NCBI RefSeq assembly: GCF_003461955.1
Contig: NZ_QTYB01000028.1
Coordinates: forward strand, 1-13,998
Direction of reading: 5' to 3'
From: Ruminococcus sp. AM36-2AA
GTDB taxonomy: Bacteria; Bacillota; Clostridia; Lachnospirales; Lachnospiraceae
Length of the DNA: 13,998 bases
Shown here: one piece after another, positions 1 to 5,940 of the stretch
Layout of the letters: every line of letters starts with the position of its first letter
Numbering within the stretch: the first letter of the stretch is position 1
The notes under the pieces: model-generated
Told to the model about the DNA's origin: nothing
Databases searched by the model: none
What the model saw: only the letters and a program-made list of their open reading frames with translations
Made by a program: the position numbers and the translations under genes

Positions 1-95
1 TCACCCTGGCTTTCTATATACTGCCGTATCGTTTCAATCGTTGCTCCACCTGCACTGAGCAGGCCGAAGATCTGACCCCAGAATGCATCTTTCAT
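1..95 (-). pseudogene. IS200/IS605-family transposase TnpA, C-terminal fragment (runs off the window edge)
   Basis: Read on the minus strand from an ATG at 95, the 31 visible codons give a peptide with FWGQIFGLLSAGG, then TIETIRQYIESQG. This matches the end of Y1 (HUH) transposases of the IS200/IS605 group, where an FW-x-x-x-[FY] strand is followed by a helix ending in Y-I-x-x-Q. The frame is still open at base 1, so the gene end lies outside the window. A TAG stop sits two codons before the ATG, and the roughly 100 N-terminal residues with the HUH motif are not found upstream. The copy is therefore broken and inactive. Family recognition is by eye; the fragment is short. Confidence 0.6.
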
Positions 96-404
96 GGTCT
101 AACTCCATTATATTTATCGTCCTTTTTCTTATATCGACGGATATGTATTTATGAACTAATTGTTCTTTTTCAGTATACTACATCAGGGAAGGGAGAACGA
201 GTGTTTCTTTTATACTATAGAGATTTTTTTTGAGCAGATATGCTCAGATGTGCAATTCATCTCACCACCTGAAGAGGTGGGAGAATTCTTGCTACATTTG
301 TTAAAATTTATTCTTCTCAGTGGCCTTAATATATAGTTTATCAAAATATAGAAGAAATGGATATATATTTTCTTTTAATATTTTTCTAAAAAAGCTTTAT
401 TTTA
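96..404. other. Non-coding stretch with IS remnant
   Basis: Apart from the hairpin at 254-292, I see no gene, RNA or clear promoter here. The DNA is very AT-rich, especially 300-400. None of the minus-strand frames upstream of the tnpA fragment resembles the N-terminal half of a Y1 transposase. No convincing terminator for the lipoprotein gene that ends at 405 could be found. Confidence 0.5.
254..292. repeat. Hairpin resembling an IS200/IS605 terminal structure
   Basis: CCACCT (265-270), loop GAAG, AGGTGG (275-280) form a perfect 6-bp stem. It is extended by CTC/GAG with one bulged A and by an AATTC/GAATT-like match further out. Imperfect GC-rich hairpins next to AATTC are typical at the ends of IS200/IS605 elements. 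It lies on the upstream side of the minus-strand tnpA fragment, where the left end of the element would be, but only about 170 bp away. That is too close to hold the missing N-terminal half, which suggests internal deletion. No T-tract follows on either strand, so a terminator is less likely. Confidence 0.4.
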
Positions 405-779
405 TCACTCTTTAGTCACCGGACGCATCATGGAAAGCAGCTCCTTCCGATAATGATCGGCCTTTTCCTGATTGCCCTGTTCTTTCCGTACCATCTTTGT
501 GATTCCCGGATACTGTCCCGGGAAGCTTTGCAGCATGATACCATCTCCATAGATCAGGTAAACATCTCCGTCTGTCATATCTTCCTCTGTCAGCTTCTTT
601 CCATTCTCATCCGTAAGCTTATCAGGTATCGTTCCGGAGAAAATCGTGTCCGTGTCCAGATCCGCAAAATACCAGCTGTTATCATCTGTATGAAAATACA
701 CTGCTGTCATCGGCTTTTCCCCGCATCCCGCCAGACAGAACATAAAAAGTACCGCCAGCATCACGATCCATTTTTTCAT
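405..779 (-). CDS. Small membrane-anchored lipoprotein, function unknown (possible YobA/DUF3221-like OB-fold)
   Basis: This 124-aa protein starts with a lipoprotein signal: two Lys, a hydrophobic stretch, then the lipobox LAGC with Cys19 as the lipid-bearing residue. It should sit on the outer face of the cell membrane. The mature part has an acidic first half followed by GDVYLIYGDGIMLQSFPGQ, where short beta strands alternate with glycines, and a charged C-terminal helix. The GD-x-hydrophobic-G-x-I pattern recalls the small OB-fold lipoproteins of the YobA/DUF3221 type, but this is only a resemblance. The start is supported by AGGAGGTGG (rc of 782-790) just upstream of ATG. It lies 140 bp downstream of the M28 peptidase gene on the same strand, so it probably has its own transcript. 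No substrate or partner can be named. Confidence 0.85.
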   Translation of the reverse strand: MKKWIVMLAVLFMFCLAGCGEKPMTAVYFHTDDNSWYFADLDTDTIFSGTIPDKLTDENGKKLTEEDMTDGDVYLIYGDGIMLQSFPGQYPGITKMVRKEQGNQEKADHYRKELLSMMRPVTKE

Positions 780-829
780 TATTCCACCTCCTAGTCTCTG
801 TCAGTATTTGATTATTTCGACTTCACACC

Positions 830-839
830 GTGCTAGCAC
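830..839. promoter_or_regulatory. Perfect 10-bp palindrome upstream of the small lipoprotein gene
   Basis: GTGCTAGCAC is its own reverse complement. It lies about 50 bp before the ATG at 779, in the only non-coding DNA between the lipoprotein gene and the M28 gene, where an operator could sit. No well-matched -35/-10 pair was found beside it, so an operator role is a guess; a 10-bp palindrome can also arise by chance. Confidence 0.2.
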
Positions 840-919
840 CATGAAATACATTAATATTACTGACTTCTACAATGTTTTTTATCTGGCACTACCATTAGTG
901 GGAGATTTTTGATATAAAT

Positions 920-1897
920 TTAATTGATCGTTGGAAGTACTTCCATAACCTGATCAATCACTTCCACAATTCTCTGTATATCCATATTTTCTTTTACATC
1001 AGAACTATCATTCACGTTCAAACCATCTTGCCAGTCCTGGACAATAGATACTGCCGGGATATTCACTAATGCAAACGGATAATGGTCACTGTTGGTTGCC
1101 ATTGTCAGGAAAAATCTGTCACTGGGTGTAAATAGTTCTGACATACTGTTTTTATTTAATTCTGCCAGTTTTTTCAATCCCTCATCATCATATTCCGCAT
1201 TGTCTGGTCTTTTGTTTCCTTCGATCATCGCCATATAACCCAGATCACTTTTTTCTGCAATAGTATCAATATTTATTACTCCGATGATCTGTTTCCGCTC
1301 GTCCTCCGTCAGCTTACCAACATACCATCTTGAACCCAGCATATATTTCTCTTCGCCCGAGAATAGGATGAATTTTATATTATACGGTATCTCTGTATCT
1401 TTTAAAATCCTTGCCAGTTCAAGCACTGCTGCCACTCCGGAACCGTTATCATTGGCGCCCACCGAATCTTCTGCACTGTCATAATGGGCACTTATGATCA
1501 GATTTTTTGTAGTATCAATGGATGAGTTTTTTGTCACAATGATATTTTCACCAATGCCGTCAACAATTGCATCCTCGGCTGTTGATGCCAGAAACACATC
1601 CGCCTGCGAGGAATGCCTTATTGCATTCTCATTGTTTTCATCGTTATATTCGAATTTCTGGTATTCTATATTGTCATATCCCAGATTGCCAAAATATTCA
1701 CTAATATATTCTTTTACATTCTGTATTGCATCAGAATTTATTGGACGCGGTTCAGAAGTGATTTCATCGATGATCTGTTCAATATTCTGTTCCAAAGGCT
1801 CTATTATTGTACCGTTCTGGGTAACACTCTCCGCCATTGTCTGAATTGGTGCTATTAATGATATAACCATAATTAAGGCAATTGTAATTTTTTTCAT
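920..1897 (-). CDS. Secreted M28-family zinc metallopeptidase (aminopeptidase-like)
   Basis: This 325-aa protein has a signal peptide (residues 1-22, cleavage likely after TMA) and one peptidase domain of about 100-325. All co-catalytic di-zinc residues of family M28 are visible in order. They are His138 and Asp140 in SAHYDS, the bridging Asp150 in GANDNGSG, Glu182-Glu183 in FSGEEK (general base and ligand), Asp211 in NIDT, and His272 in NSDHYPF. Such enzymes usually remove N-terminal residues from peptides or proteins. With no membrane anchor or wall-sorting motif it is probably released. The start has a good site (GAGGGAG, about 7 nt before ATG). Residues 23-100 form a propeptide-like or accessory N-terminal part. 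It stands alone between two non-coding stretches. Substrate unknown; the fold assignment is firm. Confidence 0.93.
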   Translation of the reverse strand: MKKITIALIMVISLIAPIQTMAESVTQNGTIIEPLEQNIEQIIDEITSEPRPINSDAIQNVKEYISEYFGNLGYDNIEYQKFEYNDENNENAIRHSSQADVFLASTAEDAIVDGIGENIIVTKNSSIDTTKNLIISAHYDSAEDSVGANDNGSGVAAVLELARILKDTEIPYNIKFILFSGEEKYMLGSRWYVGKLTEDERKQIIGVINIDTIAEKSDLGYMAMIEGNKRPDNAEYDDEGLKKLAELNKNSMSELFTPSDRFFLTMATNSDHYPFALVNIPAVSIVQDWQDGLNVNDSSDVKENMDIQRIVEVIDQVMEVLPTIN

Positions 1898-2089
1898 TTG
1901 TGAGCTCCCTCATTTTACCAAGTATTAATCAGTATCTTTTATCCAATAACTTTCCATGCAGAACCATAGGCTACAACGAAAGCTTTTTTTCATACCATAA
2001 ACATTATCATGTGATATACTTCTGCCAATTAAATCTCAGATTTTGAAAAAGGGACAGACATTGATAAATTTACTTAGTTCCATTCTGGG

Positions 2090-2311
2090 CTATGCACGGA
2101 ACATTACAACCACATGATCAAAAGGCGGTAAATCTGATATTCTAAATGTACATTGTGATCCTTTTTTAACAAAATTAGCTTTTTTATCATTTATGTTATC
2201 AACTGATACTATTATACCATGAACTGCATCACCAACCAAGTGTTCTTTTTTGCTTTTACAGCGTTCGTACAGTGCTTTTACAATTCATTGCACATCTGTA
2301 AAGGAAAGAGA
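2090..2311 (-). pseudogene. Broken gene fragment, family not recognised
   Basis: On the minus strand one frame reads as a normal protein end: IVKALYERCKSKKEHLVGDA, then a beta-rich run with KKGSQCTFRISDLPPF and VVVMFRA, then TAG at 2092-2090. The frame continues upstream through one in-frame TGA (2287-2285) into NSLSFTDVQ, then meets the 85-bp repeat at 2312 and is lost. After the TGA there is no ATG and no ribosome site, so the 64 codons are unlikely to be expressed. The amino-acid mix (charged helix, then alternating hydrophobic strands) looks like real former coding sequence. I cannot name the family. The break at 2311/2312 coincides with the repeat, so the same rearrangement may have cut this gene. 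Confidence 0.45.
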
Positions 2312-2396
2312 ATTTTTAGATATACTTTACTGATTTCAGAAGGCTCTCCTATTTCTCTACAGAGATCCTGTGCCTGGGAAATGGGTATGTAGATTT
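2312..2396. repeat. Left copy of an 85-bp direct repeat (piece of the gene at 5930-6637)
   Basis: This stretch matches 5982-6066 at 83 of 85 positions, in the same orientation. The differences are T/C at 2335/6005 and A/G at 2359/6029, and similarity stops abruptly on both sides. On the minus strand the right copy encodes the part of the MacB-core-like protein from IYIPIS to VYLKI. In this left copy the reading frame is not used by any intact gene: it joins the regulator fragment on the right in a different frame and the unknown broken gene on the left. It is therefore a translocated gene piece rather than a functional element. Confidence 0.95.
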
Positions 2397-2597
2397 TCCT
2401 GGAACCTCCGTTTCTCTGGCTTTCTTAATGCCCTCGGTTGTGGCTTCTATCACGACAAATTCTTTTTCATTAGAGTTTATAAGGACATCAATGTGCTGGC
2501 AGCAGTTACTTTCGCTGTTCTGCCTGTCAGGATAAAAGAACTGGTCTACGGAAATGTCCAGCAAGGTGACGATTTGGTAAAAGGTATTCAGGTTTGA
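2397..2597 (-). pseudogene. 3' fragment of an XRE/HTH transcriptional regulator of Tn1549-like conjugative elements
   Basis: Minus-strand codons from 2597 read SNLNTFYQIVTLLDISVDQFF, then YPDRQNSESN and finally IEATTEGIKKARETE, followed by foreign sequence from the 85-bp repeat. This layout resembles the C-terminal half of small HTH regulators in Tn1549-type elements, whose proteins show P-S-[LT]-x-V-[LF]-Y-x-L-V-x-L, then [IV]SVDEFF, and end with a helix like GI-x-x-A[RK]E. A TAA at 2600-2598 closes the frame upstream, and the DNA-binding half is absent. The start, the HTH domain and the normal stop are all missing, so the fragment should be inert. It marks one side of a decayed mobile element. 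Confidence 0.6.
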
Positions 2598-2737
2598 TTA
2601 TGAGGACGATACGCAGTTTTATGTTTTAGTAGTATTTTATCTACATACTCGATGACAACATTGATAGATTGAAAGAATGGCGGTAAAATAAATGCGGATA
2701 AAATTTGAGACTCCATAATAGATACATATTTCTCTGC

Positions 2738-2758
2738 TATACTTGAAAAGTTGGAGGT
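2738..2758 (+). promoter_or_regulatory. Candidate -10 box and strong ribosome site of the response-regulator gene
   Basis: TATACT at 2738-2743 is a good -10 match; no good -35 lies 16-18 bp upstream, as is common for promoters activated by an OmpR-type regulator. Upstream, ATGGCGGTAAAAT and ATGCGGATAAAAT (about 2673-2704) form a loose tandem repeat that could be an activator site. GGAGGTGG at 2753-2760 gives a clear ribosome site for ATG 2765. The ribosome site is firm; the promoter is tentative. Confidence 0.35.
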
Positions 2759-2764
2759 GGAACA

Positions 2765-3430
2765 ATGCAGAAGATTTTAATTGTTGAGGACGATATTGAC
2801 ATTCAGGATATATTAAAGAACCATCTGATTGATGCGGGATATGAAGTCGCTGTTGCTTCTGACGGTGTGGCGGGCATTGCAATGTTTGGGGATACCATCG
2901 ACCTTGTGCTGTTAGACATCATGCTCCCTAAAATCGACGGCTATGGTGTATGTGAGGTCATTCGTAGGCGGTCACAAGTCCCTATTATTATGCTTACTGC
3001 GCTTTCGGATGAAGAAAACCAGTTGCGGGGTTTTGAACAGCAGATTGACGATTACATTCCAAAGCCCTTTTCGCCCAAAATCCTACTGTGCAAGATTGCG
3101 GCTATTCTTCGCCGTAGGACTGTGGAAAATCAAAATCAATCCCTGCTTACTTATAAAGAGCTGAGTATGGACGTTGACGGATTCCATGTATATCAAGGCG
3201 GAAACGAGGTTGTTTTAACCAGCAAAGAGTTTGCTCTTCTTAGGCTTATGCTTGAAAATCAGGGAAAGGTCTTTACTCGGCAAATGCTACTTGACCGATT
3301 GTGGGCGGCCGATTTGGAGGTCGAAGATCGGATCGTTGACAGTCACATAAAGAACATTCGCAAAAAATTAAATGCTGACTATATAAAAACAATCAGAGGA
3401 GTGGGATACAGAATTGATAAGGAAAATTAA
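2765..3430 (+). CDS. OmpR/PhoB-family response regulator of the element-borne two-component system
   Basis: This 221-aa cytoplasmic transcription factor has a receiver domain (about 1-115) with the acidic pair Asp9-Asp10, phospho-acceptor Asp51 in LLDIMLP, Thr78 and Lys100 in IPKPF. A winged-helix DNA-binding domain follows (about 128-219), with TSKEFALLRLM, the recognition-helix part SHIKNIRKKL and the closing TIRGVGYRI. Length and layout are normal for the family. The kinase gene overlaps its end by 17 bp, so the two are co-translated and surely partners. The receiver's FEQQIDDYIPKPF differs slightly from the usual GADDYITKPF, a feature I associate with regulators of Clostridia accessory elements. 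The target is probably its own promoter and the secreted-protein gene downstream; this is inferred from position only. Confidence 0.95.
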   Translation: MQKILIVEDDIDIQDILKNHLIDAGYEVAVASDGVAGIAMFGDTIDLVLLDIMLPKIDGYGVCEVIRRRSQVPIIMLTALSDEENQLRGFEQQIDDYIPKPFSPKILLCKIAAILRRRTVENQNQSLLTYKELSMDVDGFHVYQGGNEVVLTSKEFALLRLMLENQGKVFTRQMLLDRLWAADLEVEDRIVDSHIKNIRKKLNADYIKTIRGVGYRIDKEN

Positions 3431-4865
3431 AACGAGCCTAACGGCAAAGCTCTTTTTAGCGACAACGGTTCTTTTGATTTTGGTATGTTTGCTTTCTGTT
3501 TTCAGTATGGCGAGATATATTCCCCAAACATATAGCAATCGTCTTAGCGCAGAATTGCAAAAGCAAGCAAATGATTTAGTGCCAGTATTGGAACAGGCTG
3601 ATTCCTTAGAGGAATGTTATTCCCTTGTTCAGCAATTTGTCGCACAGACGAAAGCAACTGCCTATATTGAAGATGGGCATGGAGATATTTTATATTCAAG
3701 CGATGAATTGACGATAACAACGGACAAGGATTCTGTTGCTACAATTCAAGAACATTCTGATAGCGGAATCGTCACAGATGACGAGCTGCTGACAGAGGCC
3801 GGTTATGTGTTCAGCCTGTTAGGGCAGGACTATACTCTTTATGTGCAAAGTGATACGGTGTCCGTCAATCAGGCAACAGAAGCGATTTGGCAAACCGTTC
3901 CGCTGGTTATATTGGGAATTTTCTTCATGTCCATCTTGTTTTCCGTCATTTACTCACGCTATATAACAAAACCGATTATTGAATTAAGCAGTACATCGCA
4001 AAAAATGGCCCAGCTCGATTTTGAGCCGCACGGAAATTCTAACCGTTCAGACGAGATAGGAATACTCGCAGACAGCTTGAATACTTTGTCAGATAATTTA
4101 CAGCACACATTGGCAGAACTGAAAAAAAGCAATTCCGAGTTAGAGGCCGAAATATCAAAAGAACGAGAACTTGAAAAAAAGCAACAAGAATTTTTCTCGG
4201 CGGCATCACATGAACTAAAAACGCCTTTGACAATTCTGAAAGGCCATTTAATGGGGATGCTCAATAAGGTCAAAGGATATGAAAATCAAGAGGCGTATAT
4301 GGAGCGTTCACTGGCCGTTGTCGAAAAAATGGAAACATTAGTGAAAGAACTGCTCTATGTATCTAAAACAGACGGAAAGCAGAGATCGGAATATAAGACG
4401 ATTGACTTTGCGGAGCTTCTCCGGGTACAAATAGCTGATGTGACCGATTTGCTGTCTGAAAAAGAAATCTCCCTTTCTGTGGATATTCCTGACAAAATCC
4501 TGTGTGAAGCAGACCCGGCGCAGATGGAACGAGCCATTCAAAATGTTTTGGTAAATGCCATTCGCTATTCACCGAATGGAGAGGCAATCTATATATCCTT
4601 GTTGAACGATAAAAATACCGTTTTCTGTAAAGTTGAAAATACAGGCGTCCATATTCCAGAGGAAATGATCCCCCATCTGTTTGAAGCGTTTTACAGAGCA
4701 GATACCTCCCGCAATCGTAATACCGGGGGCACTGGCTTAGGGCTTTATATCGTCCGCAAGATCATGGAGCTGCACCATGCAAAATACGGCATCAAGAATA
4801 CAAGCAGAGGTGTGATGTTCTGGCTTGAAATGCCGCAAAAAAGAGGTGCTATCAACTCCATCTAA
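3414..4865 (+). CDS. Membrane histidine kinase of the element-borne two-component system
   Basis: This 483-aa sensor kinase starts at TTG 3414, inside the end of the regulator gene, with AGGAG about 12 nt upstream. Helix 1 (about 12-33), an extracellular sensor region (about 34-160) and helix 2 (about 162-180) are followed by a HAMP linker (SRYITKPI), a coiled coil rich in Lys/Glu (235-258) and a HisKA domain with phospho-acceptor His266 in SHELKTP. The ATP-binding domain has the N box NVLVNAIRYS (Asn381) and the G2 box GGTGLGL. The usual Asp of the G1 box is replaced by VENTGVHIP, a pattern I recall from VanS-like kinases of Clostridia, so activity is still expected. The ligand is unknown; the sensor loop is acidic and has no recognisable PAS or Cache motif. 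Confidence 0.94.
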   Translation: MIRKIKTSLTAKLFLATTVLLILVCLLSVFSMARYIPQTYSNRLSAELQKQANDLVPVLEQADSLEECYSLVQQFVAQTKATAYIEDGHGDILYSSDELTITTDKDSVATIQEHSDSGIVTDDELLTEAGYVFSLLGQDYTLYVQSDTVSVNQATEAIWQTVPLVILGIFFMSILFSVIYSRYITKPIIELSSTSQKMAQLDFEPHGNSNRSDEIGILADSLNTLSDNLQHTLAELKKSNSELEAEISKERELEKKQQEFFSAASHELKTPLTILKGHLMGMLNKVKGYENQEAYMERSLAVVEKMETLVKELLYVSKTDGKQRSEYKTIDFAELLRVQIADVTDLLSEKEISLSVDIPDKILCEADPAQMERAIQNVLVNAIRYSPNGEAIYISLLNDKNTVFCKVENTGVHIPEEMIPHLFEAFYRADTSRNRNTGGTGLGLYIVRKIMELHHAKYGIKNTSRGVMFWLEMPQKRGAINSI

Positions 4866-4908
4866 ACTCCATATTCCTTGCAAACTATATCCAAATGATT
4901 TTGTTATC

Positions 4909-4938
4909 TTATAGCTGTCCTCAAAAGGACAGCTATAA
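4909..4938. promoter_or_regulatory. Perfect 13-bp stem-loop between kinase and secreted-protein genes
   Basis: TTATAGCTGTCCT (4909-4921), loop CAAA, then AGGACAGCTATAA (4926-4938) pair perfectly. The hairpin is not followed by a T-run on either strand, so it is not a standard intrinsic terminator. It ends 24 nt before the ATG at 4963, leaving the ribosome site (GCGAGG) free. It could be a partial terminator, an mRNA end that protects the kinase message, or a dyad operator. A weak promoter (TTGCAA at 4878, TGTTAT at 4902) lies just before it. Confidence 0.5.
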
Positions 4939-4962
4939 TTCTTGAAAGCGAGGTAAAACAAA

Positions 4963-5493
4963 ATGGTAAAAGCTAAATTCGGAGCATTGGCTCTGACGGT
5001 ATTGATGGGACTGGGGGCAGTGAGTCCCTTACATGGGGTCGCTGAGGCTCATGCGCTGAACGCACCTGCTGCCAATTCTGCACAACAGAAAACGGTCGTG
5101 TCCACAACGGATGATTCCGATGGCGTTATGAGCTACAAGGAGAGCGGAAAGACCTTTGTCAGCGAGGACAATGGCGCAAGCTGGGTGTCCGAAGAAGATT
5201 ATAATAACAGCCATCCCGCAATCAGCTATGAGTGGTGGACTTATGACGAGTACAAGGAATGGCTGGAGCAGGAAAAGAAAAATCTTCAGGAAATGGCCGA
5301 TGACCACACAATGGTTGAAACCAGCGAGGGATCTTTCGAGTGGACGCAGGAAATGACAGATCAGAGCATTGCTGAATATGAGCAGACACTGAAAGACATC
5401 AAGAACGGACTTCTCGTGTCAAAATCCGTGGATGGAGATACGGAGTGCATGACAACTTTCAGTCCTAATTGGGTAGGCAGCACTACCGATTAA
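4963..5493 (+). CDS. Small secreted acidic protein with conserved WWTYDEYKEWLEQ segment, function unknown
   Basis: This 176-aa protein has a clear signal peptide (residues 1-29, cleavage near AEA). The mature part is acidic, with SGKTFVSEDNGASWVSEEDY, then YEWWTYDEYKEWLEQEKKNL and a helix ending in a second motif EWTQEMTDQSIAEYEQTL. The same WWTY-EYKEWLE and FEWTQEM segments are, as I recall, found in the extracellular tail of M56/BlaR1-type membrane peptidases and in small exported proteins of gut Clostridia. Here the segment stands alone, without peptidase or membrane helices. It follows the kinase gene by 97 bp in the same direction, so it may be the ligand modulator or the output of that system. 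The end (GSTTD) is abrupt and may be shortened. The DNA is more GC-rich than its neighbours. Confidence 0.8.
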   Translation: MVKAKFGALALTVLMGLGAVSPLHGVAEAHALNAPAANSAQQKTVVSTTDDSDGVMSYKESGKTFVSEDNGASWVSEEDYNNSHPAISYEWWTYDEYKEWLEQEKKNLQEMADDHTMVETSEGSFEWTQEMTDQSIAEYEQTLKDIKNGLLVSKSVDGDTECMTTFSPNWVGSTTD

Positions 5494-5524
5494 CAGCCTA
5501 TCATATTGATTTAGAAACTGCCGC

Positions 5525-5552
5525 ACGACGGCAAAAGAAAAAAAGCCGTCGT
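5525..5552. repeat. 8-bp perfect hairpin after the secreted-protein gene
   Basis: ACGACGGC (5525-5532) pairs with GCCGTCGT (5545-5552) across a purine-rich 12-nt loop. It lies 31 bp after the stop at 5493, where a terminator would be expected, but no T-tract follows on the plus strand. It may be a remnant of element-end structure rather than a terminator. Confidence 0.55.
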
Positions 5553-5571
5553 ACAGCAGCCCTATCAACAC

Positions 5572-5622
5572 GCCCGTTTGAAGCAGCGGCATTGATTTTC
5601 AGAGCCGCTGTATCAAACGGGC
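5572..5622. repeat. Large imperfect inverted repeat (19-bp arms, 17 matched)
   Basis: The arms 5572-5590 (starting GCCCGTTTGA, ending CAGCGGC) and 5604-5622 (starting GCCGCTG, ending TCAAACGGGC) pair at 17 of 19 positions around a 13-nt loop. The right arm ends just where recognisable recombinase codons begin (about 5624). It could be a recombinase-related site, a transcript-processing hairpin or the scar of the deletion that removed the rest of the recombinase. No terminator T-run is present on either strand. Confidence 0.7.
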
Positions 5623-5623
5623 A

Positions 5624-5940
5624 AAAAGCAAGAACTGCTCGGGCTACGAAAAAATCCACAAAGAAGAATTTGAGCAATTCATTTTCTCTGCCATGCAGGA
5701 GAAGTTCAAAGACTTTCAGATACTCCACGGCAGGGAGGAAAAAGTCAATCCAAAACTGACTGCCTATCAAGTGGAGCTGGTACAGGTGGAAGCAGAAATT
5801 GAAAAGCTGCTGGATACACTGACCAGGCCAATGCGACTTTGCTTGCCTATGGCAACAAAAAAATTTGAAGAACCGGACACCCGCCGCCAGACCATTTCGA
5901 AGGCGATCGCCGAATTGCTATATATTATGTTAAATTCCTG
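5624..5940 (+). pseudogene. C-terminal fragment of a large serine recombinase, with two compensating frameshifts
   Basis: The frame reads KNCSGYEKIHKEEFEQFI (the end of a recombinase zinc-ribbon and the following helix), then VNPKLTAYQVELVQVEAEIE (the coiled-coil part), then DTRRQTISKAIAEL. This is the layout of the C-terminal region of TnpX/Tn1549-type serine integrases. Between about 5823 and 5868 the frame reads RPMRLCLPMATKKF, but the neighbouring frame gives ANATLLAYGNKK, the expected family sequence. One base was apparently lost near 5825 and one gained in the A-run near 5862. The catalytic Ser domain is gone, and the last residues (LYIMLNS) come from the flanking gene's DNA. The fragment is inactive but is good evidence for a former mobile element. 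Confidence 0.68.

Larger units (their letters stand above)
2397..5929. mobile_element. Decayed serine-recombinase (Tn1549-like) mobile element carrying a two-component system
   Basis: The stretch is bounded by a regulator fragment typical of Tn1549-like elements (left, minus strand) and the C-terminal end of a large serine recombinase (right, plus strand). No conjugation, replication or relaxase gene remains. What survives intact is a response regulator, a histidine kinase and a small secreted protein, probably former cargo. The right boundary lies close to 5915-5930, where the recombinase frame (ISKAIAEL) runs into the 3' end of the minus-strand gene at 5930. The left boundary is the 85-bp repeat. 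The exact ends, and whether all pieces come from one element, are inference. Confidence 0.5.

Noticed and set aside
453..794. Plus-strand open frame of about 113 codons opposite the small lipoprotein gene
   Set aside because: It is antisense to a gene with a clear lipobox and ribosome site, has no ribosome site of its own, and gives a protein without recognisable features.
887..900. Hairpin CACTA-CCAT-TAGTG as terminator of the M28 peptidase gene
   Set aside because: The stem has only 5 bp, and the T-run lies on the wrong side for minus-strand transcription.
2051..2070. GGGACAGACATTGATAAATT, reminiscent of short dispersed repeats with GGGACAG
   Set aside because: There is only one copy in the window and no matching inverted partner, so no repeat can be supported.
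2312..2396. The 85-bp repeat as an attachment-site or target-site duplication of the element
   Set aside because: The right copy lies about 50 bp inside the gene, away from the recombinase/gene junction, and large serine recombinases leave only very short duplications.
2349..2564. Minus-strand open frame of 71 codons taken as a complete small gene
   Set aside because: Its ATG lies inside the C-terminal half of a regulator fragment and its end runs out of frame through the 85-bp repeat; it is a chance fusion of two gene pieces.
5469..5770. Open frames on both strands across the hairpins after the secreted-protein gene
   Set aside because: They arise from the GC-rich inverted repeats, are rich in Arg, Lys and Ala, and conflict with the recombinase-like frame that begins near 5624.
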